Shown here: positions 47,598-58,447 of the stretch, one piece after another
Position numbering within the stretch: the stretch's first letter is position 1
Layout: every line of letters begins with the position of its first letter
Assembly: GCA_034440635.1 (NCBI GenBank)
Contig: JAOTON010001526.1
Location: forward strand, 372,001-436,000
Source of the DNA: Lepas anatifera
Lineage: Eukaryota > Arthropoda > Thecostraca > Lepadidae
Length of the DNA stretch: 64,000 nt
Direction of reading: 5' to 3'
The notes under the pieces: model-generated
What the model saw: the letters and a program-made list of their open reading frames with translations, nothing else
Told to the model about the DNA's origin: nothing
Database searches by the model: none
Position numbers and translations under genes: made by a program

Positions 47598-47802
47598 AAG
47601 TATTACCATGGGGATGAGGTGGCTTAGTGGATAGCACCCTTGTCTTCTAAGCCACCGGTCCCGGGTTCAAGTCCCGGCGGAGCCTCTGAATAAGTCGATC
47701 TAATCCCCAAAATCCCTTCCAACAGGGTGAGAGTTGGCGACGCCGTATGACCCTGGCAGCTGGTGCGTCGTTAAACCCCAACAATTATTAAGTATTACCA
47801 TG
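47598..47802 (+). mobile_element. tRNA-derived SINE with 13-bp target duplication
   Basis: The body 47611-47789 begins with a degenerate tRNA head. The A box TGGCTTAGTGG (47620-47630) and B box GGTTCAAGTCC (47664-47674) are intact; the T-arm CCGGG/CCCGG pairs, but the acceptor stem does not, so this is not a working tRNA gene. A tRNA-unrelated tail (GGTGCGTCGTTAAACCCCAA, then AACAATTATT) follows. Identical 13-bp direct repeats AAGTATTACCATG at 47598-47610 and 47790-47802 mark the insertion. Perfect TSDs and promoter boxes suggest a recent insertion. Confidence 0.9.
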
Positions 47803-49794
47803 TATTCCTGCTGTCAAAAACACGACACATAGTATTCTTTGGCCGAAATGCCGTATTTGGAATTTTCAATGAATACTCAATGAGTAAACAAGCCGGCCGT
47901 CTTCGTTTAACTAGCCGAGCCCGGAATGGCACAGTGACAATTCCACGAAACAAACTCCCCGCATCTGACTATCTCCATACTGGATCCCTTTCAGATGACT
48001 CTAGTGCCGCGCCCAAATGGCACCGGTGGCGCCACATACAACACCGCAAATTGACTGAATCGCAAGTGACTGAACCTTATTCTGGACCAAGCCTTCTGCA
48101 GACGCAAACACAATAATATTAAGCAGGCCATCAAATGACATATCGCAAAAAACTAAAGGGCAAAGTACGACCTTGACACGCGCAAGGTCAAGATCAAACA
48201 AAATTATTACCTTGTATGATCACAACCTATATCTCTCGACTGCAAAAATTTCGCTGGGCTCAACACGAGAAGACAAAGTCTTGTGAGCACGTTATATTTA
48301 TGCCAACGACAAGCTACATACGAAAAATTCTGACCGCTGGCACCCCTTCAGACCACCCAGGTGATCTAATTTTCTACTGTGCTGCCTCCTTCAGATACTT
48401 TCCACGAACGCATTTTTAAAAACTTTGGATTTACACATTCCTATTTTGGAGACTTAACATCAATGGTTCGTGCACATTTAGTCTGGGTGAAGTTATTTTC
48501 CGCAAAATAGCAGTCACGACCTTTTGGAAAAATAGGGGTGGAATAGGTGAAATGGTCCAGCCCCGTCATAACTAACATGAACCAAATCGTCGGCCGAGGA
48601 GTAGCAAGATAGAAACAAGACGACACATCGAGATTAATACCGAGGTTTACGAACTTACGAACAGCTTGTTGGAGCTGCACCGTGGAGTAAAAGCAAGAGT
48701 TCTCTCGAGATGATGAATGGTGCTAGCAGAAATGTACCGATACAAAAACAGATTTCGATTCTAGAGGCCCGTATGCACTGCACTCTTCATTTTGCGGTCT
48801 CACGGGAAAATGTTAGTGAATACATTATGGCCGTGAAGTTAAAGAGACTATGGCACCGTCATAGCATTTGAACCAAGCCGTCAGTTCCGTACATAATACT
48901 GAAAAAACTCCTTAGTTTCATATTTCACTTTTTCAGAATGCATCCTTTTACGGAGCAACAGCCCTTCATGAGCGCACTTCTTGCAGAGTACGGGTACTAA
49001 CACGCCCCCCCCCGGACCTCATGGCTGGCGGTGGTCATTCAGCGGTAGAAAGGACCGGGGTGTGGCTAGATTGGGCTATAAACACAAGCTATCTTCCCTC
49101 AAATGGAGAATTCTGGGGCAAATATAATAAAGATCCAATTTTTTGTATGCTTTATCACAGCGCTATTTCAGTCCGAAGTCCAGAGTAAATGCGCAATATT
49201 GCCTTTGAAGGGAATGCGGCACCTTTACAACGGGATTTGCTATTTTAAGAGAAGTATTGTAGGGAAAGTCGTGTTTCATGATTTGTCTCAAAATTGTGTA
49301 ATCTGCACATACACATATACAGAGCAGAGTACCACACCACGTCCCCCTCCCCTTCCCATCACAGCTAGCCCACCAGACACGATGAAAGATTACCCGGGAG
49401 AGATAGATTTCCGAACCAAAGGTAGACTACGAAATCAATAAAAAAACATCAGATTAAAAAACAGCACGACGCAACGTTGGAAAGCCGTTCAGTACAGCTG
49501 TCGTCGCGTGGAAACCTTTCCTCGACAACGCATCGTAGGGAGAATTGGAACAACAGCAGACACAAACAGAACCAAAACGACCTTGGCACTGCAGCAATGG
49601 TGCAGACGGAGACTGTCCGGCGGCCGCCCCCCCCCACCTCCATCGCGACGGTATTCCACCGGCGATGCACGCTGCGCAAAGGTTAACAGGAACGGCAGTG
49701 TATATAAAAAACCACGACGTATCAGTTTCGCAGTATGAGAGTAGATAAAAGAAAATAGCGGCAAAATAAGGGACCATTATCAGCTTCGCGGGCT

Positions 49795-50155
49795 GAGGTA
49801 AAATCTATTGAGACTGCGGTAGAATCCACTGCGACGGAGCTAGAATCTATTGCAGCTGAGGTAAAATTGTTGCATCTGAGGTAGAATCTACTGCGAGTGA
49901 GCGGCTGACATATAATCTATTGCGACTTAGGCAGAATCTATTGCGGTTGAGGTAGAATCTACTGCGACTGAGCTAGAATCATTGTGGCTGAGGTAGTCTA
50001 TTGAGGCTTAAGCAGAATATATTGCAGCTGAGGTAGATTTTACTGCGACCAAGCTTGAATCTATTGCAACAATTGTAGAATCTACTATGACTAAGCTAGA
50101 ATATATTGCGGCACAGGAATAATCTTTTTCGGCTTAGGCAGAATCTATTGAGTCG
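49795..50155. repeat. Degenerate ~29-bp tandem repeat
   Basis: About a dozen diverged copies of GCTGAGGTAGAATCTATTGC at roughly 28-30 bp spacing (GAATCTAYTGCGRCTGAGG core). It is much older than the 25-bp array that follows it. Confidence 0.75.
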
Positions 50156-50501
50156 AGTAAATCAGTTTTCAACAAGTCCTAACTAACACCGGCACTTACC
50201 TGTACGCATTGCAAGTAAATCAAAACACTAGGCATATACTATAAAAAACTATGAAGGAGACTTCGTGATCAAATTCAATGATTAGACAGTGACTGTTTAT
50301 CACTACTGCGGTTTCGCTGTTATGACAAAAGGTGAGTGCTTGCGTCAAACATTTAATTGCCTCTTTTGGTCGAGGAAAATGTATCTAACCCTTAATGGAT
50401 AATCACGGCTAGTTTTGCGATCACCCTGAGTTGGGAAGCGCTTAGACTAAAAATGGCGGCGGAGAATTGATACACCAACCATAGGAGCAGGATCCTGGAG
50501 G

Positions 50502-51540
50502 CCGACCCACCTCTCCTGACCGTGCTCTGACCCACCTCTCCTGACCGAGCTCTGACCCACCTCTCCTGACCGAGCTCTGACCCACCTCTCCTGACCGAGC
50601 TCTGACCCACCTCTCCTGACCGAGCTCTGACCCACCTCTCCTGACCGAGCTCTGACCCACCTCTCCTGACCGTGCTCTGACCCACCTCTCCTGACCGAGC
50701 TCTGACCCACCTCTCCTGACCGAGCTCTGACCCACCTCTCCTGACCGAGCTCTGATCCACCTCTCCTGACCGTGCTCTGACCCACCTCTCCTGACCGTGC
50801 TCTGATCCACCTCTCCTGACCGTGCTCTGACCCACCTCTCCTGACCGTGCTCTGACCCACCTCTCCTGACCGAGCTCTGATCCACCTCTCCTGACCGTGC
50901 TCTGATCCACCTCTCCTGACCGTGCTCTGACCCACCTCTCCTGACCGTGCTCTGACCCACCTCTCCTGACCGTGCTCTGATCCAACTCTCCTGACCGAGC
51001 TCTGATCCACCTCTCCTGATCGTGCTCTGACCCACCTCTCCTGACCGTGCTCTGACCCACCTCTCCTGACCGTGCTCTGACCCACCTCTCCTGACCGAGC
51101 TCTGACCCACCTCTCCTGACCGAGCTCTGATCCACCTCTCCTGACCGTGCTCTGACCCACCTCTCCTGACCGTGCTCTGACCCACCTCTCCTGACCGAGC
51201 TCTGACCCACCTCTCCTGACCGAGCTCTGACCCACCTCTCCTGACCGAGCTCTGATCCACCTCTCCTGACCGTGCTCTGACCCACCTCTCCTGACCGTGC
51301 TCTGATCCACCTCTCCTGACCGTGCTCTGACCCACCTCTCCTGACCGTGCTCTGACCCACCTCTCCTGACCGTGCTCTGATCCAACTCTCCTGACCGAGC
51401 TCTGATCCACCTCTCCTGATCGTGCTCTGACCCACCTCTCCTGACCGTGCTCTGACCCACCTCTCCTGACCGTGCTCTGACCCACCTCTCCTGATCGTGC
51501 TCTGACCCAACTCGCCTCTGCTCTCACCCACCTCTCCTGA
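50502..51540. repeat. 25-bp minisatellite, block 1 (GTGGGT type)
   Basis: About 41 near-identical copies of a 25-bp unit: GACCGAGCTCTGACCCACCT plus CTCCT on the plus strand. On the minus strand each unit contains GGAGAG|GTGGGTCAG, nearly the sequence of the host intron's 5' splice site. A/T and C/T variants form a higher-order repeat of 400 bp (16 units; TCCAACTCTC at 50981 and 51381). Because 25 is not a multiple of 3 and the unit lacks minus-strand stops, all three minus frames stay open for about 1 kb, giving spurious proteins of 337-384 residues. Confidence 0.95.
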
Positions 51541-51829
51541 CCACATTGTCCGAAAATAGCGTCAGTGTTGGGTGTCGAGAAGTTACCATATCACATTCGA
51601 GGGGGAAAATCGCTGATGGAATTAAGCAGAACAGATAATTACCGAAATGTGCACTGAAATTAGGAGGAAAATCTTACTTACAGCAAACCAGACATCTTTC
51701 AACCTATGGTAAGAACGCTTCAACTGCTTGTTTGTACGGAGGTAGAAACTTCGCGTGATAGTTTTCCACCCAACACCAACAAATTTTCGGACATTGTCTG
51801 ACCATGATCTGAACAACCTCTTCTGTCCG

Positions 51830-54115
51830 TGCTCTGAGCCAATTCTCGTGACCGTGCTCTGACCCAGCTCTCGTGACCGTGCTCTGACCCACTCTCGTGA
51901 CTGTGCTCTGACCCAATTCTCGTGACCGTGCTCTGACCCACCCTCGTGACTGTGCTCTGACCCAACTCTTGTGACCGTACTCTGACCCAACTCTTCTGAC
52001 CATGTTAACTCAAATCTCGTGACCGTGATCTGACCAACTCTCGTAACCGTACTCTAACCCAACTCTCAGGACCGTGTTAACCCAACTACCGTGACTGTAC
52101 TCTGACCTAACTCTAGTGACCGTGCTCTGACCCACTCTCGTGACTGTGCTCTGACCCAATTCTCGTGACCGTGTTCTGACCAACTCTCGTGACCGTACTC
52201 TAACCCAACTCTACGGACCATGTTGACCCAACTCTCGTGACCGTGCTCTGACCCACTCTCGTGACCGTGCTCTGACCCAACTCTCGTGACCGTACTCTGA
52301 CCCAATTCTCGTGACCGTGTTCTGGCCCAACTCTCGTGACCGTGCTCTGACCCAACTCTCGTGACCGTACTCTAACCCAACTCTACGGACCATGTTGACC
52401 CAACTTTCGTGACCGTGCTCTGACCCACTCTCGTGACCATGCTCTGACCCAACTCTCGTGACCGTACTCTGACCCAATTCTTGTGACCGTGTTCTGACCC
52501 AACTCTCGTGACCGTGCTCTGACCAACTCTCGTGACCGTACTCTAACCCAACTCTACGGACCATGTTGACCCAACTCTCGTGACCGTGCTCTGACCCAAT
52601 TATCGTGACCGTGCTCTGACCCAACTCTCGTAACCGTGCTCTGATCCAACTCTCGTGACCTTACTCTGGCCCAACTCTCTGGACCATGTTGACCCAACTC
52701 TCGTAACCGTGCTCTGACCCAATTCTCGTGACCGTGCTCTGGCCCAATTCTCGTAACCGTGCTCTGACCCAACTCTCGTGACCGTACTCTGACCCAACTC
52801 TTCTGACCATGCTCTGACCCATCTCTCGTAACCGTGCTCTGACCCAACTCTCGTGACCGTGCTCTGATCCACTCTCGTCACCGTGCTCTGACCCAATTCT
52901 CGTGACCGTGCTCTGACCCAACTCTCGTGACCGTGCTTTGACCCAACTCTCGTAACCGTGCTCTGACCCAACTCTCGTGACCATACTCTGACCCAACTCT
53001 TCTGACCATGCTCTGACCCAACTCTCCTAACTGTGCTCTGACCCAACTCTCGTGACCGTGCTCTGACCCACTCTCGTGACCGTGCTCTGACCCAACTCTC
53101 GTGACCGTACTCTGACCCAATTCTCGTGACCGTGCTCTGACCCAATTCTCGTGAACGTGCTCTGACCCAACTCTCGTGACCGTGCTCTGACCCAATTCTC
53201 GTGAACGTGCTCTGACCCAACTCTCGTGACCGTGCTCTGACCCAACTCTCGTGACCGTACTCTGACCCAACTCTTCTGACCAGGCTCTGACCCAACTCTC
53301 GTAACCGTGCTCTGACTCAACTCTCGTGACCGTGCTCTGACCCAACTATCGTTATCGCGCTCTGGCCCAACTATCGTGACCGTACACTGACCCAACTATC
53401 CTGACCGTGCTCTGACCCAACTCTCGTAACCTTGCTCGGACTCACTTCTCCTGACCGAGCTCTGACCCACTCTCGTGACTGTGCTCTGACCCAATTCTCG
53501 TGACCGTGCTCTGACCCAACTCTCGTGACCGTACTCTGACCCAACTCTTCTGACCAGGCTCTGACCCAACTCTCGTAACCGTGCTCTGACTCAACTCTCG
53601 TGACCGTGCTCTGACCCAACTATCGTTACGCGCTCTGGCCCAACTATCGTGACCGTACACTGACCCAACTATCCTGACCGTGCTCTGACCCAACTCTCGT
53701 AACCTTGCTCGGACTCACTTCTCCTGACCGAGCTCTGACCCACTCTCGTGACTGTGCTCTGACCCAATTCTCGTGACCGTGATCTGACAAACTCTCGTGA
53801 CCGTACTCTAACCCAACACTACGGACCATGTTGACCCAACTCTCGTGACCGTGCTCTGACCCAACTCTCGTGACCGTGCACTGACCCAATTCTCGTGACC
53901 GTGCTCTGACCCAATTCTCGCAACCGTGCTCTGACCCAACTCTCGTGACCGTACTCTGACCCAACTCTTCTTAACATGCTCTGACCCAACTCTCGTGGCC
54001 GTGCTCTGACCCAATTCTCGTAACCGTGCTCTGACCCAACTCTCGTGACCGTACTCTGACCCAACTCTTCTTAACATGCTCTGACCCAACTCTCGTGGCC
54101 GTGCTCTGACCGACT
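51830..54115. repeat. 25-bp minisatellite, block 2 (TTGGGT type)
   Basis: About 90 copies of a related 25-bp unit, GACCGTGCTCTGACCCAACT plus CTCGT, separated from block 1 by ~290 bp of other sequence (51541-51829). Copies diverge by single bases. Higher-order duplications are visible, for example a segment at about 53357-53510 repeated at about 53631-53780 and ACGGACCATGTTGACCC at ~170-bp steps. In this block the minus strand reads GAGAGTTGGGTCAG, so the splice-donor GT of block 1 is lost. Confidence 0.93.
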
Positions 54116-54187
54116 TCTCCTGACCGAGCTCTGACCCACCTCCTGACCGAGCTCTGACCCACCGCTCCTGACCGTGCTCTGACCCAC
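54116..54187. repeat. 25-bp units abutting the zinc-finger exon
   Basis: Three irregular GTGGGT-type units (with CACCTCCTG and CACCGCTCCTG variants) run directly into the exon end at 54188. The last one contains the functional-looking donor. Confidence 0.8.
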
Positions 54188-54365
54188 CTGTCCTGCTGGG
54201 GGCGCGGCGCCATCTGGACCATCTGCGGTGGCCCGGTGAGGACGCGGCTGCCCAGAGCGGGCAGCACGCGGGCCGGACAGCTCAGCTCCTGCAGGCTCAG
54301 CGCCGACACCTCCACCGCCTCCGGGTCCAGACTCTCCGGCGACCGGCCGTGGCCGTCCAGGTGCT
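54188..54365 (-). CDS. Zinc-finger gene, fifth coding exon
   Basis: It starts after CGTTCGACAG (AG at 54367-54366) in phase 1, completing a Glu codon, so that the junction reads KCRFI|EHLDGH and finishes a zinc finger begun in the previous exon. It continues PESLDPEAVEVSALSLQEL and VLTGPPQMVQMAPRPQQ and ends GGACAG|GTGGGT at 54188 with two bases left, which fit the exon at 45300 (Arg). An AG 11 bases upstream would be out of phase. Confidence 0.7.
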
Positions 54366-54801
54366 CTGTCGAACGTCCGCTGTCAGTCCAGGAATCAGGC
54401 GGGACAACAACCCGCGCTCTGACAAGGTATCGCGACTGAAATTTGACGAGGTATCGCGACTTAACGCGACTATAAATGCATGTAATGTTCTTCTGTGACT
54501 GGTTTAAAAGGGGAAATATGTTTAAATATATCAATAAAAATAACAGATATTAGTATCACTTTGGGTCCTAATAGTAACCTCTAACAGCTGTAAAAAAACG
54601 CTTCACTTGTGGCGCAAATGGGCAGGTTAAATCAGACATAAAACAAAATATTGGGCTTATTCATTTCGAGCAGAAATATGGCCAAATTCATTATATTCAA
54701 TAAAAAACGTCCCTAAAACTACTCCAGCCTGAAATTGGCCCAATGTGCCATGTTACCTTTAAACACACAAACACCCTTTGAGAGGGAAATGGAGTGCTCA
54801 C

Positions 54802-54917
54802 CGATGAAGCGGCACTTGTTGTCGAAGACGCAGGTGGAGGCGCAGTCCGGGCAGTTGTAGAAGATCTGCATGGTGCGGCGGCCCTGGTGCAGCGCCAGGC
54901 TGGAGGGCAGCAGGAAC
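54802..54917 (-). CDS. Zinc-finger gene, fourth coding exon
   Basis: Translation (R)FLLPSSLALHQGRRTMQI, then FYNCPDCASTCVFDNKCRFI. The pattern of a finger ending in LxLHxxRR followed by IxYxCPxC...FxNKC is one I associate with the ZNF592/687/532 group. Acceptor GCGCCGGCAG (AG at 54919-54918), donor ATCG|GTGAGC at 54802, phase 2 in and phase 1 out, consistent on both sides. The second finger's histidines are in the next exon. Confidence 0.78.
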
Positions 54918-55134
54918 CTGCCGGCGCGGAACGGAGGCCCGTCTCAAACCGGCCCGCACACTCCAGCAGAATAGCCCGTCTCTGTCTGTTTGTCCATGCA
55001 ATCCAACGGGATTAACTAGCTCCTGTCTGAATGTCGGCCCACAGACACAAGCAGGCTAAACTAGCCAGTGTCTGAATGCCTGTCCATAGGCTCCAGAAGC
55101 GTGAGCAGACAACTAGGGGGAAAAACGACGACAT

Positions 55135-55591
55135 TTAAAGGGAATGTGGCACCTTGGTCGAATCCCGGAATTTAGTGTTATTAAGCGTACTTTTAGTAAA
55201 AAATAATGAAACCACTCACGATTTCTCTGAAAAATGTACAATAAGCTCAATATTTGGTTTTTTAAAAATCCTCCTCTAGAAAAAGAAATAAATATCAGAC
55301 TGTGGATGATGTCACGATCTGGCAACCACTACCATACTTGAAACGCTTCAAGGGCTTCGATTGGCTGATGCTCATCGTGACGTCAGCATATGTCGTCACA
55401 CCAGTAGCTCACAACAATGGCTGCCGGCGACGGGGGAAGAGGGGGCTGGTGTCAGGTAGGTTTTAGCTTTTTTCTACGGAAATATCGAGTTCCAAGACAA
55501 ATGAAATATGGAGTACCGGGTTTTCCGACCTGCTTTACAACTTTGCTATCTCAGTTAAAATCACGTTGTGAAGGTGCCACATTCCCTTTAA
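55135..55591. mobile_element. 457-bp TIR element (MITE) in zinc-finger intron
   Basis: Perfect 21-bp terminal inverted repeats: TTAAAGGGAATGTGGCACCT(T) at 55135-55155 and its reverse complement at 55571-55591. No transposase is encoded, and it has an AT-rich left half. It lies in the intron between the exons ending at 55873 and starting at 54917. Related ends occur elsewhere (for example 49208-49227). Confidence 0.8.
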
Positions 55592-55872
55592 CACCCAGAA
55601 ATATTGTTTCGTGTTTGACTCATAGCACGTTGAATTGTCTGTCATTTGCCGGATAGGGCCCAATGAGACCCCTGCACGTATGTCCGCCGTTGTCTTCGGT
55701 AATGGACATGATCAGCTTACTGTGCTCAAGTGCTCAGTGACGTCCGGTACACAGCTCAATACCCATCATAACTCCTGGTTACAAAGTCGTCAGCGTACCG
55801 AGCGCGAGTCTTACAGCCCACCCTGCACATTCCGAGTCGACAACCGCTACCCCGGGCGCGCTGCCGTCTCAC

Positions 55873-56162
55873 CTGTCGCCACACTGGTCGCACATGAAAC
55901 CCTCCTTGGGCAGCGACAGCTGCAGCCGCTCGGGAATCACCGCCGGAGTGTTGACGGGCCGGCCGCCCGACAGCACGATGTTCAGCACCTCGGCCTTGTC
56001 CAGCCGGGCCGCCTTCCTGTACAGTGGCTCCGGCGGCTGCTCCTCTGCGGGCGCAGACGACGGCAGCGGCGGCGGCGGCTGCTCTGGCGTCGAGTACGGC
56101 TCCGTCTCGTCGTTAGTGGGGTTGTCGCGCTGGATCAGCGGCTCCGTGTGCTTCGGCCGCGA
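55873..56162 (-). CDS. Zinc-finger gene, third coding exon
   Basis: A Pro/Glu-rich region (EPYSTPEQPPPPLPSSAPAE) is followed by LYRKAARLDKAEVLNIVLSG, then GRPVNTPAVIPERLQLSLP and GFMCDQCGD. The finger CDQCGDRFLL continues in the next exon. Donor GGCGACAG|GTGAGA at 55873 leaves two bases, matching the next exon. The start at 56162 after CCCCCCCAG is phase 0. The frame is also open upstream through a poly-Pro stretch, so the upstream boundary depends on the short intron proposed at 56163-56245. Confidence 0.72.
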
Positions 56163-56245
56163 CTGGGGGGGCGGCGGCGGCGGCCGGCTCAGGCGGCGGG
56201 GGGCGGGGGCGGCTCTGCGGGAGGCGCCGCCACCGACACCGGCAC
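56163..56245 (-). other. Proposed 83-bp GC-rich mini-intron
   Basis: Between GCG|GTGCCG and CCCCCAG|TCG lies an 83-bp GC-rich stretch that shifts the frame. Reading through meets a TGA in the upstream frame. Splicing it out joins phase 0 to phase 0 (FTELTA|SRPKHTEP). A base error in the C runs here would look the same. Confidence 0.45.
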
Positions 56246-56356
56246 CGCCGTCAGCTCAGTGAACTGCCGCGGACTGGCGTCGTTGGCAACGCCGGAGGAG
56301 GCCACCTGCTCAGGCAGCGCGCTCAGACTGGCAAACTCCACGTCAGACGCCATCTC
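56246..56356 (-). CDS. Zinc-finger gene, second coding exon
   Basis: 37 codons, EMASDVEFASLSALPEQVAS to RQFTELTA, an acidic Ser/Ala-rich N-terminal segment. A good acceptor CTGTGCTGCCCCAG (AG at 56358-56357), phase 0, matches the exon ending at 58353. The donor GCG|GTGCCG is weak and needs the mini-intron downstream. Confidence 0.55.
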
Positions 56357-57313
56357 CTGGGGCAGCACAGGCGGTGAAACGATGTAAGAACTGAAGCAGA
56401 GCGCCATGCGTTTAGTTCGTTTCATATCAAATTCGCATGCCACTCATTTCCATAGACCTAGGAACACCTAGCTCAAGTTAATACGGATAAGTTTAGCGAT
56501 TTCATTCCAAAACTAAATGTATGATGGATGTCCATGGGATCATCAGTGCCCAAATTAAGTGATGACGGCGATGCCAGTCAATATACGGCAGGGTGAGGGA
56601 AGGTTTTTCCATTTTAGAGCCAAACAACAATATCCACCGGCATACGACACACACTAAAAACATATTTAAGATAATAATGGCTCGAGCTCGATTACCACAC
56701 AGTAGTTCCAAATGTGATTGGTTATTGTTTCGGCCTTGATTGTGATACTGTGTGTCATTGTGTAGGTTTACACGCATTGTCTCATCTTTACAACTCTCTT
56801 AAAGCGGTTAAGTTCGTCACAATCTCAGCTTCAAACTAGGCAAGTTTTTACGAAACATATTTTTATATGTTGGAATGTTCATCGCTTTACCACTGTACAA
56901 GTGATCAAAATGTAGAAGTAAATAGAAATATCATGTTTTTTATTAAATATAATTGAAGGGGTCCATTTGAACTTTCTCTCAAATACTTTCGCTTTAAACT
57001 AGAATTCCCCCTTTACAGCACTTTTGGCTCCCTTTGTTTCAGTTGCTTGTACACACTGGTTTGTTAAAAGTTTTTTTTTACATTGAAAATCCACCCACGC
57101 CGGGAATATACGAACAGGAAGAACACTATTGTGCATATTTCGCCCCGTTAGCCACAGCCATGCATCAGGCATCATATTTTAACTCAGGCTAGATAATTCA
57201 TTCATTCATTCATCCATCCATTAATAATTCATTCATAATAACACTGGGGGCCGAGTGTACATTCATACCGTCCAGGTTTCATCTCCCGATACAGTCTCGA
57301 TGTCTATCAGTCT

Positions 57314-58150
57314 TTAACACAAGCATTGACGGTGGGGGAGGCGGATACCCACCCCCTCGGGTTTTTAGATAGCACAAAAACGGCGGCGCTACGCGCCGCC
57401 GTACTTGGTGAGGTTTTTCTTGATCATTTTAAAACTTTTTTACAACATGTTAAGGTTAGGTCATCTCAGGTCAGGTTATCAGTACAGGTCAAGTGACATG
57501 ACCTCAAAAAGTTTAAGACAGCATAAGTCAGAACAGGTCGCACTTATCCGATCGAAACTCATCACATAATGAGTCCACCGAGTTCTCTAAAATATGTTCA
57601 GGTATTTTTGATATCGATGACCTAAGGTCAGATACCAGCCATGACCTTTCCATTGCAAATACATGGGAAAATGGTTCTAAATGAATAACTTAGTAATGTA
57701 TGGTGATAGACCGTTTATTCTAACTGTATTATATTTTCCTCGTCTTTGCGATTCCAATGATATGCATTTTACACAATCTGACCTTGACCTTACCTCAGGT
57801 TAGGTCAAATTTCCTATTTGACCTGATTTGACCAAACAAAGGTCACATTATGTATCATTTTATTCAGTTTGTTCCGAGGATTCCAATACTGTTTTGCTCT
57901 ATCTGTACTTATTCACCAAAAGCCTACATTTACATGCTATTCCTATGACATATCTAGACCTCTAGTGACCTTAGATGTGACCTGACAAAAAATTGTTCAA
58001 ATATTTTCGATAGAGAAGTGGATGGGCAACCAAACACCGTTTACCGGTTTTCGCTATCTAGCGTGGTTCACAAGATCTTAGGGGGGTCGGGTACCCGCCC
58101 CCTCCCGTCAAAGCGAAGGTGGCTCAGACCCCCGTCAAAGCGCGTGTTAA
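57314..58150 (+). mobile_element. TTAA-flanked MITE, left copy
   Basis: An 837-bp element begins TTAACACAAGCATTGACGG and ends in the inverse of TTAACACGCGCTTTGACGG. A subterminal hairpin CGGCGGCGC-TAC-GCGCCGCCG lies at 57381-57401. The interior is rich in AGGTCA/TGACCT half-sites, including a DR4 (AGGTCATCTCAGGTCA) at 57458-57473. No coding capacity. TTAA ends point to a TTAA-targeting family such as piggyBac or Kolobok (inference). Confidence 0.82.
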
Positions 58151-58352
58151 AACACTGACCCGTTAATTAATGTCGCCTTGAATTTTTTCTTTTATAACCT
58201 GGTTGAAAAAAGTTGACCAGTATCGCAGAGTTCCGTATCCACAACCATAACCCCGATTTCACTCGACCATCACGGTCACAACCCTTTTCCCCGGACAGAG
58301 ATCGGTTATTCAGATAGGCCTATTTCAGTTTCTTTCTTTTTACCAAGCCTAC

Positions 58353-58424
58353 CTGTTTCATTTGCGGCCCGGACAGTGGCACTGCCAGATCCATATTCAC
58401 CTCCATAGCTTCGCTGGTCTCCAT
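58353..58424 (-). CDS. Zinc-finger gene, first coding exon (likely start)
   Basis: ATG lies directly after the acceptor GGTGTTGCTTTCAG (AG at 58426-58425). The 24 codons METSEAMEVNMDLAVPLSGP and QMKQ run to the donor AAACAG|GTAGGC at 58353, phase 0, matching the exon at 56356. The translation is acidic and plausible as an N-terminus; the full product from here is 1084 residues. The exon sits in the 297-bp spacer between two inverted MITE copies. An upstream 5' UTR exon is expected and a candidate donor exists at 62841. Confidence 0.6.
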
Positions 58425-58447
58425 CTGAAAGCAACACCGATTCATTG

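Larger units (their letters stand above)
45301..54187 (-). other. 8.9-kb intron of the zinc-finger gene
   Basis: Bounded by donor GGACAG|GTGGGT at 54187 and acceptor TTGCAG at 45301, with matching phase 2. It contains a SINE (47598-47802) and a degenerate repeat at 49795-50155. The two-block 25-bp minisatellite takes up most of the 5' side. The stretches 45301-47597 and 47803-49790 show no gene. A GAAGGGAATGCGGCACCTTT at 49208-49227 resembles one end of the MITE at 55135-55591. Confidence 0.75.

Noticed and set aside
47611..47685. A tRNA-Arg-like gene
   Set aside because: The A and B boxes and T-arm are present but the acceptor stem does not pair, and a SINE tail plus target duplication explain it better.
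50392..51546. Overlapping 337-384 residue minus-strand proteins
   Set aside because: They are products of a stop-free 25-bp minisatellite unit, equal in all three frames, and lie in an intron.
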